37,967 bases of DNA, taken from the NCBI GenBank assembly GCA_021731285.1, contig JAKFXR010000078.1:1-37967 (forward strand), written 5' to 3'. How positions within the stretch are numbered: position 1 is the first letter of the stretch; each line of letters opens with the position of its first letter. Below are positions 22,133-28,751 of this stretch, one piece after another. The DNA is from Polaromonas sp. GTDB lineage: Bacteria; Pseudomonadota; Gammaproteobacteria; Burkholderiales; Burkholderiaceae_C. A program made the position numbers and the translations under genes. A model generated the notes under the pieces. That model saw only the letters and a program-made list of their open reading frames with translations, searched no databases and was not told the origin of the DNA.

Positions 22133-22219
22133 TGACAAGCCTGTTTTATACCGTAATTACCCTATAAGGCTTGGTTTTTCAATCGTTTTTAGACCTGAGA
22201 AAGCATAAAACACATATCG

Positions 22220-22229
22220 TTGTATACAA
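22220..22229. promoter_or_regulatory. Putative GntR/VanR operator, vanA-proximal copy
   Basis: Perfect 10-bp palindrome TTGTATACAA, containing the same TGTATACA core as the site at 22125. It is about 85 bp upstream of the vanA ATG, where a core promoter is expected. Two such cores in one 197-bp divergent region are unlikely by chance. Confidence 0.68.
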
Positions 22230-22313
22230 AGAACTGGGTTTGAGGCCATAATTGCCAAAATTCGCGAGCACCCGCCCCGACCGCCGCTACACCCACATTC
22301 CTTAGGAAACACC

Positions 22314-23387
22314 ATGTTCTTGAAAAACACCTGGTATGTCGCATGCACCCCCAACGAGATTGACGACAAGCCCCTGGGCCGCCAGATCTGCGGCGAGAAA
22401 ATTGTCTTCTACCGCGGGCCCGAGGGCAAGGTCGCGGCGCTGGACGACTTTTGCCCACACCGCGGCGCGGCCCTGTCGCTGGGCACCGTGTGTGAAGGCA
22501 AGCTGGTTTGCGGCTACCACGGCCTGGTGATGGGTTGCGACGGCAAGGTCGAGTCCATGCCCGGCCAGCGCGTGCAGGGTTTTCCGCGCAGCCGCAGCTT
22601 CCCCGTGGTGGAGCGCCATGGCTTTGTCTGGGTGTGGACGGGCGACGCCAGCCTGGCCGACGAAAGCAAGGTGCCGCACCTGGAGTGGGCCAACAACCCC
22701 GAGTGGGCCTATGCCGGCGGCCTGTACCACGTGAAGTGCGACTACCGCCTGATGATCGACAACCTGATGGACCTGACGCACGAGACCTATGTGCACACCA
22801 CCAGCATCGGGCAGAAGGAAATTGACGAAACCCCGGTGAGCACCAAAACCGAGGGCGACACCGTGGTGACCCGCCGCTACATGGAAAACCTGATGGCCCC
22901 ACCCTTCTGGCGCGCCAACCTGCGCGGCAACAACCTGGCTGACGATGTGCCGGTGGACCGCTGGCAGGTGTGCCGCTTCACGCCACCCAGCAACATCATG
23001 ATCGAGGTCGGCGTGGCCCACGCCGGCAAGGGCGGCTATGACGCCGACCCCAAAGACAAGGTCCACAGCGTGGTGGTTGACTTTTTGACGCCCGAGACCG
23101 AAACCACCATGTGGTACTTCTGGGGCATGGCGCGCAACTTCAACCCGCGCGACAAATCCCTGACCGCGCAAATCCGCGACGGCCAGGCCAAGGTGTTTGC
23201 TGAAGACACGGTGGTGCTGGAGGCGCAGCAGCGCAACCTCAGCCTGTTTCCACAGCGCAAGCTGTTGATGCTCAACATCGACGCCGGTGGCGTGCAGTCG
23301 CGCCGCATCATTGACCGCCTGCTGGCCGAAGAGCAGGCACTGGCCAAGCCCGCCGCACCGGCCCAGCCGCAACCCCAGGCGGCATAA
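22314..23387 (+). CDS. vanA: Vanillate O-demethylase oxygenase subunit
   Basis: 357 residues. The N-terminal Rieske [2Fe-2S] centre has Cys47/His49 (CPHRGAALS) and Cys66/His69 (CGYHG). The catalytic domain carries the mononuclear iron motif MDLTHETYVH (Asp153, His156, His161). It hydroxylates the methoxy group of vanillate, releasing formaldehyde and protocatechuate, with electrons from VanB. The ribosome site is TTAGGAAAC before the ATG. It lies 2 bp before vanB and opposite the VanR-like regulator. Related oxygenases take syringate or dicamba, but pairing with vanB and the pmd genes favours vanillate. Confidence 0.94.
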   Translation: MFLKNTWYVACTPNEIDDKPLGRQICGEKIVFYRGPEGKVAALDDFCPHRGAALSLGTVCEGKLVCGYHGLVMGCDGKVESMPGQRVQGFPRSRSFPVVERHGFVWVWTGDASLADESKVPHLEWANNPEWAYAGGLYHVKCDYRLMIDNLMDLTHETYVHTTSIGQKEIDETPVSTKTEGDTVVTRRYMENLMAPPFWRANLRGNNLADDVPVDRWQVCRFTPPSNIMIEVGVAHAGKGGYDADPKDKVHSVVVDFLTPETETTMWYFWGMARNFNPRDKSLTAQIRDGQAKVFAEDTVVLEAQQRNLSLFPQRKLLMLNIDAGGVQSRRIIDRLLAEEQALAKPAAPAQPQPQAA

Positions 23388-23389
23388 GC

Positions 23390-24346
23390 ATGGACAGCCT
23401 CGAAGTCAAGGTTGTCAAAAAGCGCCAGGAAGCGCTGGACATCGCCAGTTTTGAGCTGGCCCGCGTGGACGGCGCGCCGCTGCCGGCCTTCAGCGCCGGC
23501 TCCCACGTGGACGTGCAGGTGCCCGGCGGGCTGACGCGGCAATACTCGCTGTGCAACGACGCCGGCGAGCAGCACCGCTACCGCATCGCCGTGCTGCGCG
23601 ACGCCGCATCACGAGGCGGCTCTGTCGGCATGCATGAGGCGGTGAAAGAAGGCGATGTGATCCGCATCAGCACTCCCAAAAACCACTTTCCGCTGCAGCC
23701 CGCAGCGCACACCTTGCTGTTTGCCGGCGGCATAGGCATCACGCCGTTGCTGTGCATGGCGCAGCGCCTGACCACCCTGGGCAGCGACTTCACCCTGCAC
23801 TATTGCACCCGCTCGGCAGAGCGCACCGCTTTTCTGGACGAAATCAAGGCATCAGCCTTTGCGGCGCGCACCCAGTTTCACTTTGACGCCGGCCCGGCCG
23901 AGCAAAAGCTGGACATTCCTGCCACCCTGGCAGCAGCCGGCCCCGGCCACCAGCTTTATGTGTGCGGGCCCACCGGCTTTATCGACCATGTGGTGAGCAG
24001 CGCCAAGGCCGCAGGCTGGAGCAGCGAGCAGATTCACCTGGAGTACTTTGGCGCTGCGCCGCAAGACAGCACGGGCGACACCGCTTTTGAAGTCAAGATT
24101 GCCAGCACCGGCAAAACCTACACCGTGGGGGCGCAGCAAAGCATTGTGGCGGCGCTGATGGCCCAGGGCATTGAAATTTTGACCTCCTGCGAGCAAGGCG
24201 TGTGCGGCACCTGCATCACCCGCGTGCTGGAGGGTCAGCCCGACCACCGCGACATGTACTTCACCGATGAAGAAAAGGCGAAGAACGACCAGTTCACGCC
24301 CTGCTGCTCTCGCGCCAAAAGCAAAACGCTGGTGCTGGACCTGTAA
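23390..24346 (+). CDS. vanB: Vanillate O-demethylase reductase subunit
   Basis: 318 residues, a class IA oxygenase reductase. The flavin-binding motif is RQYSLCN (about 50-56). The NAD domain follows with FAGGIGITPLLCM (111-123) and CGPTGF (192-197). The C-terminal plant-type [2Fe-2S] domain has Cys267, Cys272, Cys275 and Cys305 (CEQGVCGTC and later CC). It passes electrons from NADH to VanA. The order FMN-NAD-ferredoxin is as expected for VanB. Confidence 0.95.
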   Translation: MDSLEVKVVKKRQEALDIASFELARVDGAPLPAFSAGSHVDVQVPGGLTRQYSLCNDAGEQHRYRIAVLRDAASRGGSVGMHEAVKEGDVIRISTPKNHFPLQPAAHTLLFAGGIGITPLLCMAQRLTTLGSDFTLHYCTRSAERTAFLDEIKASAFAARTQFHFDAGPAEQKLDIPATLAAAGPGHQLYVCGPTGFIDHVVSSAKAAGWSSEQIHLEYFGAAPQDSTGDTAFEVKIASTGKTYTVGAQQSIVAALMAQGIEILTSCEQGVCGTCITRVLEGQPDHRDMYFTDEEKAKNDQFTPCCSRAKSKTLVLDL

Positions 24347-24443
24347 CCCGCTGCCTCACCCCGGCCATGCCATAAGATAAGCACACGTATCACCGCTCCC
24401 CATCACCCTTATCCAAGACCGACCATAAAGAGGAACAACAAGC

Positions 24444-25556
24444 ATGTCTCAACTCCCCGCCCGTTATGACCACGTTGGCAGTTTTTTGCGCCCGCAATAT
24501 TTGCTGGAAGCGCGTGAGCAAAAAGCCAAGGGCGCCATCACGCCCGAGCAGCTGCGCAAGGTCGAAGACAAGGCCATCACCGAGATCGTCAAGTTTCAGG
24601 AAGACGTGGGCCTGAAAAGCATCACCGACGGCGAGTTTCGCCGCACCTACTTTCACATCGACTTTCTGGAGCAGCTCGGCGGCGTGGTGACCGACATTCC
24701 CGTCACCGTGCTGAACGCTGACAACACCAAGGCGCTGGCGCCACCGGTGATGCGCGTGGTGGACAAAGTGCGCCACATCAAGGACATCCAGCTCGCTGAC
24801 TTCAACTACCTCAAAAGCCAGGTGAGCGCGGGCAACACGGCCAAGGTGACCATCCCCTCGCCGACCATGCTGCACTTTCGCGGTGGCCGCGCCGGCATCA
24901 GCAAAGAGCACTACCCCGAGCTGGACCCCCAGTTCTACCAGGACGTGGCCAACGCCTATGGCGACGAGCTGCGCAGCCTGGCTGCAGCGGGCTGCACCTA
25001 TGTGCAGATGGACGACACCAACCTGGCCTATCTGTGCGACGAAAAAATGCGCGAAGCCGCACGCCAGCGCGGTGACGACCCCAACGAGCTGCCGCACCGC
25101 TATGCCAAGTTCATCAACCTGGTGGTGGCGCAAAAGCCGCCTGGCATGCTGCTGGCCATGCACCTGTGCCGCGGCAACTTCAAAAGCACCCACGCCGCCA
25201 GCGGCAACTATGAGCCGGTGGCCGAGGCCCTGCTCAAAGAGATGGACCTTGACGCCTACTTCATGGAGTACGACGACGCCCGCAGCGGCGACTTCAAGCC
25301 CCTGCGCTTTTTGCCCAAAGGCAAAACGGTTGTGCTGGGCCTGGTGACCACCAAGTTTGGCGAGCTGGAAGACAAGGACGAGCTGAAGCGCCGCATCGAG
25401 CAGGCCGCCAAATACGCACCGCTGGACCAGCTGGCCCTGTCACCCCAGTGCGGCTTCAGCAGCACCGTGCACGGCAACGACATTGCAGTGGAAGCCCAGC
25501 GCACCAAAATGCGCCTGGTGATTGAGACGGCGCAAGAGGTTTGGGGCAATACCTGA
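24444..25556 (+). CDS. MetE C-terminal-like (cobalamin-independent methionine synthase II family) protein
   Basis: 370 residues, equal to the catalytic C-terminal half of MetE. Candidate zinc ligands are His240 and Cys242 (AMHLCRGN), Glu275 (FMEYDD) and Cys336 (LSPQCGFSS). DGEF at 62-65 and QMDDTNLA near 188 correspond to the MetE substrate loop and QIDEP-like segment. Full MetE is about 750 residues, so this is a stand-alone form of YxjG/H type. It has its own ribosome site (AGAGGAA) 97 bp after vanB and shares the downstream terminator. It may handle a methyl group made during demethylation, or a thiol methylation unrelated to vanillate. The methyl donor is unknown. Confidence 0.88.
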   Translation: MSQLPARYDHVGSFLRPQYLLEAREQKAKGAITPEQLRKVEDKAITEIVKFQEDVGLKSITDGEFRRTYFHIDFLEQLGGVVTDIPVTVLNADNTKALAPPVMRVVDKVRHIKDIQLADFNYLKSQVSAGNTAKVTIPSPTMLHFRGGRAGISKEHYPELDPQFYQDVANAYGDELRSLAAAGCTYVQMDDTNLAYLCDEKMREAARQRGDDPNELPHRYAKFINLVVAQKPPGMLLAMHLCRGNFKSTHAASGNYEPVAEALLKEMDLDAYFMEYDDARSGDFKPLRFLPKGKTVVLGLVTTKFGELEDKDELKRRIEQAAKYAPLDQLALSPQCGFSSTVHGNDIAVEAQRTKMRLVIETAQEVWGNT

Positions 25557-25580
25557 ACCCGGGCGCTGTAAGCACTCGCT

Positions 25581-25609
25581 AAAAAGCCGCCCTCGAGGCG
25601 GCTTTTTTA
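25581..25609. terminator. Strong bidirectional Rho-independent terminator
   Basis: The GCCGCC-CTCGA-GGCGGC hairpin is extended by AAAAA on the left and TTTTTT on the right. It works on the plus strand for the van genes and, by symmetry, on the minus strand for the convergent gene ending at 25636. Confidence 0.93.
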
Positions 25610-25635
25610 CGTCCGAACCTGACATCGCCCTCCCC

Positions 25636-26361
25636 TCAACGCGCCTTCCGTGCCCATGCCACGGCGTCTGCCACATCGCCCTCATCAATGCCGAGTCCAG
25701 CCAGCTTGTCCCGCACTGTGCGCCTTTTCACCGACTTGGGCCCAGACGGGTCAATCAGCGCCTGCAGTCGATCCACGGCCATGCCTCGCTCACGCGCGCG
25801 CCCTACGCGCAGGGCGTCGAACAGGGCCAGCATTTCATACAGCCCAGCGTCGCGCATGGCTGCAAAAGGCACGCTGGGGTGCAAGGGCTCTATGCCAATT
25901 CCACGCATGGAGCCATTGGGGTGCGGCCATACGTAATCTTCAGACCCTGGCGCAAACACACCTGCAAACGCTGGCGCGCTATGGCTGGTGGGGACGCCAA
26001 TGGCAGAAGCTGTCTTGTCGGCTGCGAAGGCATATTTGGCGCCATGCAGCGCAAATTCGGCCAGCTGGCGGGCATGGGGGCGCACCGGGTTGTCGGCTGG
26101 TGCGTCTTCGCTGCTAACGCGTTTGCGTCGTGCTACCCGGTAGATAGCCGCTGGCTCTTTGGCAGCGAGCGCTGCCACCTCTGGCGCAAGAGCTTTCTGG
26201 TTTTGCACCAGCAGCCCCGCCTGCAAGCCGCGCTTGATGCAGGCGTGTGCCTCAGACGCACTCAAACCCAGCTCCTGGGCCAGCTGCGCATACGTCCAGC
26301 GCTGATCACCCCACGCCACCAGCTTGAGGGCCACCACAAAATCTTGAGGTTTTAGTTGCAT
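25636..26361 (-). CDS. Winged-helix DNA-binding protein, orphan regulator
   Basis: 241 residues. The N-terminus (about 5-60) is a helix-turn-helix: VALKLVAWGDQRWTYAQLAQ, ELGLSASEAHACIKRGLQAG, with wing LLVQNQKALAP. The central part contains the segments HARQLAEFALHGAKYAF and GVPTSHSAPAF. The tail after about residue 200 is basic (GPKSVKRRTVRDKLAGLG) and may be an added piece. No partner gene is adjacent on the same strand. An 11-bp inverted repeat immediately before the ATG suggests autoregulation. I do not know a function; it might be the regulator half of a toxin-antitoxin or defence pair whose partner is lost. Confidence 0.75.
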   Translation of the reverse strand: MQLKPQDFVVALKLVAWGDQRWTYAQLAQELGLSASEAHACIKRGLQAGLLVQNQKALAPEVAALAAKEPAAIYRVARRKRVSSEDAPADNPVRPHARQLAEFALHGAKYAFAADKTASAIGVPTSHSAPAFAGVFAPGSEDYVWPHPNGSMRGIGIEPLHPSVPFAAMRDAGLYEMLALFDALRVGRARERGMAVDRLQALIDPSGPKSVKRRTVRDKLAGLGIDEGDVADAVAWARKAR

Positions 26362-26363
26362 GA

Positions 26364-26394
26364 ATTCTATATTCTTGAATTGCGAATATAGAAT
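26364..26394. promoter_or_regulatory. 11-bp inverted repeat, putative operator of the orphan regulator
   Basis: ATTCTATATTC (26364-26374) and GAATATAGAAT (26384-26394) are perfect inverted copies with a 9-base spacer. The repeat starts 3 bp upstream of the regulator's ATG, in very A+T-rich DNA unlike its surroundings. It is the right size for a dimeric winged-helix protein. Confidence 0.75.
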
Positions 26395-26490
26395 GTATTT
26401 TATTTATGCGGCTCTGGCAAGTGTGCATGTGGGCAGACCCGCCCTAAACCCCATAGCAGTTGCGGTTATTCTTATGAAAATTCCGGCTCC

Positions 26491-26532
26491 CGCCCTGTGA
26501 CCACGGGGGCCACCAGCTATATTTTTCATAGC
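26491..26532. repeat. Divergent copy of the GTGAC/GCTAT intergenic repeat
   Basis: CGCCCTGTGACCACGGGGGC is followed by GCTAT (26516-26520) and ATAGC (26528-26532). It matches the layout of the repeats at 13288 and 36668: a G+C-rich GTGAC box and then a GCTAT hairpin. The rest of the 319-bp gap (26362-26680) shows only the inverted repeat at 26364 and no gene. Confidence 0.45.
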
Positions 26533-26680
26533 AATTCATGCCCATCCAGGCAGCAACCCTGCCAGCGGCCCGGCTGTAAGGGCTTTCCACAGCGGCGCCA
26601 GCAGCGCCTGCCCGATACTCAAAGCCCTTCCCTCCCCCCATCGCCCAATTGGCCGCAGCGCTCAGTCTGCCCTTTTTCCA

Positions 26681-27235
26681 ATGCTCAAACCCTTGATGAC
26701 CCGCAGCGCGGCGCACTTCCGCAAAAACTGGAAAAGCTACCTGACCCAATTGGCGTTGCTGGTCGCAGTTTTTATCGCCGTACAGGCCTGGCAAACGCGC
26801 AATGTGCCGACCGGGCCGGCGCCCGACCTGGCCATCAGCGTGTTGCAGCCCGATGGCACAACGGTCAGCACCACGCTTGACCAGTGGCGCCAGGCCCACC
26901 CGGGCCAGGCCGTCGCCCTGCACTTCTGGGCCGAGTGGTGCCCGATCTGCCGCGCAGAGGAGAACAGCGTCACCCGCCTGGCGCAAGACTGGCCTGTACT
27001 GACGGTGGCCATGCAGTCCGGCCCGGCGGCCAAGGTCAGGCAGGTGCAGCAGCAGCGGCAACTGCCCTGGCAAACCGCCATAGACCCGCAGGGCCAATTG
27101 ACACGCGCCTTCGGCTTTCAGTCGGTGCCCGCCTTTGTGGTGCTTGATGAACAAGGCCGGCTGCGTAGCGCCACAGCCGGCTACACCAGCGAACTGGGCA
27201 TGCGCCTGCGCCTGTGGTGGGTCGGGCTCTTCTGA
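26681..27235 (+). CDS. Membrane-anchored thioredoxin-like disulfide oxidoreductase (TlpA/ScsD type)
   Basis: 184 residues. One N-terminal membrane segment (about 20-37, YLTQLALLVAVFIAVQAW) anchors a periplasmic thioredoxin fold. The active site is WCPIC (Cys87, Cys90) after VALHFWAE, and the cis-proline loop is QSVPAFVV. The Pro-Ile dipeptide between the cysteines is typical of ScsD/TlpA-like reductants. The internal ATG at 26696 is an alternative start. It has no obvious partner and stands between a regulator and a pseudogene. Confidence 0.88.
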   Translation: MLKPLMTRSAAHFRKNWKSYLTQLALLVAVFIAVQAWQTRNVPTGPAPDLAISVLQPDGTTVSTTLDQWRQAHPGQAVALHFWAEWCPICRAEENSVTRLAQDWPVLTVAMQSGPAAKVRQVQQQRQLPWQTAIDPQGQLTRAFGFQSVPAFVVLDEQGRLRSATAGYTSELGMRLRLWWVGLF

Positions 27236-27256
27236 GCCGGGCCCGGTATCAGAGGG

Positions 27257-27563
27257 CTATGCCTTGGACTTGTTCACCGCCGCAGCCGCACGTATCAGCG
27301 CCTTGAAAGCAGCCTCGTCCAGTTCATCCCCCTCACTGATATCAATGGCCCGCCGTGTGTTGCCATCCAGGCTGGAGTTGAACAAGCCCGCAGGGTCCTT
27401 GACCGAAGCACCCTTGGCAAAGGTCAGCTTCATCTTGGCCTTGTAGGTCTCGCCGGTGCAGATGATTCCGTCGTGCGGACCACACCGGCACGCTCCACTT
27501 CCACTCCTCCACCACGGCAGGGGCAGCCTGCTTCATGAGCGCCCGAACCCGCGTCGTTGGCAT
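27257..27563 (-). pseudogene. DUF1801-type protein remnant with one frameshift
   Basis: Read from 27563, the first frame gives VRALMKQAAPAVVEEWKW and VPVWS. From about 27476 the next frame carries on without break: HDGIICTGETYKAKMKLTFA, then KDPAGLFNSSLDGNTRRAID and ALIRAAAAVNKSKA, with stop TAG at 27257. Both parts fit one DUF1801 (YdhG-like) protein, so a single extra base near 27476-27480 separates them. The usual N-terminal 20-30 residues are also missing, and the gene ends abruptly beside the restriction-modification island. It is a decayed gene or a sequence error combined with truncation. Confidence 0.8.
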
Positions 27564-27609
27564 AGACGCATGCTGCTCCCGACTCTTTGTATCGGGGTCA
27601 CGGCGTGCG

Positions 27610-28695
27610 TTAAGAAAACGAAACGCCGAATCGCTCTTTCAATCGTTCGACCGTCGTGCGCCATTTGGGAGTCGTCGGCTTGCACACACTGTTCTGGTTG
27701 CCGAAGAAACCGATCTCCTGCACCGCGTTCTCAAGCGGCAAGGTGTGCAGCCATTCCACCGGGACAAACCACTCGCACCGCTCAGGGTCTCCGACGAATT
27801 CGCGATGATAGTTTCCCAACTTCAATACATCGAGAGCGGGTGTTTCCCCGTTTGGGGTGTTTAGCTTGAAGTCAGCAGCTTGTTGCGCTTTTCCAATGAC
27901 ACGACCTACGCCAACGTAGCCTGTTCTAGGAATATTGACCCATATCCGGTCACCGATATTGAGCAACTGCAATGTACGGCTGTACCACGGACCACCTCCT
28001 GCGCTGATAAAGCCGTAGTGGCTTGCCTCCTCCCACGACCGACTGACCAAGTCACCAAACGACACATAGAACTCTCCATTCCAAGGTTCAGCAGGTTCGC
28101 TGGAGGGAGGAGTGACGTTGACTTGTGTGTGAATCGGATCCAATAACCAGGATCGACTTAACAGCTGATCAGCTCCGTGAGCGAATACCTGAAAGCACAA
28201 CACGTTGATGGAAATATCGCGCTTGTTCAGATAAGCAACGATGCGCTCAGTGCTGTCATCCAGTTGGGATGCGACGATGACGATCTGATGAGAGTCGTTA
28301 AGTGTCTCTTCATCCAGCGCTTGCCCGAATCGGACACGAAAATCATCTGACAGACTTTGATTGGGTTTGAAACGGCGGTAAATCGCGGCAATGTCTTCAG
28401 AATGCAACCTCTCAACCCAACTCGCGTAATCGACAGCCTGCGCCACCACATCACGGGGAGTGCGTGCGCGTTTTAGTTCAATCAATATCAGTGAGCCGTC
28501 AGGCGCGATGGCCAACAAATCAATGATTCCCCCAAACCCGGTTCGCTCCTGGCGGCCAATTAGCATCCATGCGTCCGACAGCAACTGGGGCTGCGCGACG
28601 ATCATGTCTTCCAGCATTCTTTCGCTAGGCAGAACTGCTTCGCTCAACTGTTCAGGCTGCGCGGTGACTTTCCAAAGTGCTGTATGAATAGGCAA
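27610..28695 (-). CDS. PD-(D/E)XK nuclease-domain protein in the restriction-modification operon
   Basis: 361 residues from a TTG start at 28695, chosen because GAGGAG lies 5 bases upstream. The N-terminal half is a PD-(D/E)XK fold: Asp59 (FGGIIDLLAIA), Glu73/Lys75 (LILIELKRAR) and the QAVDY motif (Gln86, Tyr90), like RecB/NucS/DUF91 proteins. The C-terminal half (about 205-340) contains FYVSFGD, YGFISAGGGPWYS and GDRIWVNIPRTGYVGVGRV. That suggests a small beta-barrel, perhaps PUA/EVE-like, that could read modified bases or RNA. It follows hsdMS by 56 bp on the same strand. Its role is not known; an accessory nuclease or an independent modification-sensing defence gene is possible. Confidence 0.82.
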   Translation of the reverse strand: MPIHTALWKVTAQPEQLSEAVLPSERMLEDMIVAQPQLLSDAWMLIGRQERTGFGGIIDLLAIAPDGSLILIELKRARTPRDVVAQAVDYASWVERLHSEDIAAIYRRFKPNQSLSDDFRVRFGQALDEETLNDSHQIVIVASQLDDSTERIVAYLNKRDISINVLCFQVFAHGADQLLSRSWLLDPIHTQVNVTPPSSEPAEPWNGEFYVSFGDLVSRSWEEASHYGFISAGGGPWYSRTLQLLNIGDRIWVNIPRTGYVGVGRVIGKAQQAADFKLNTPNGETPALDVLKLGNYHREFVGDPERCEWFVPVEWLHTLPLENAVQEIGFFGNQNSVCKPTTPKWRTTVERLKERFGVSFS

Positions 28696-28751
28696 GGAAA
28701 CTCCTCAAGACAGGCGAGCTGTCAAATTTAATTCCAAGGGCGCTGCAGACC

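Noticed and set aside
22302..23372. Minus-strand open frame opposite vanA
   Set aside because: VanA on the plus strand has full Rieske and iron motifs; the opposite frame has no recognisable feature.
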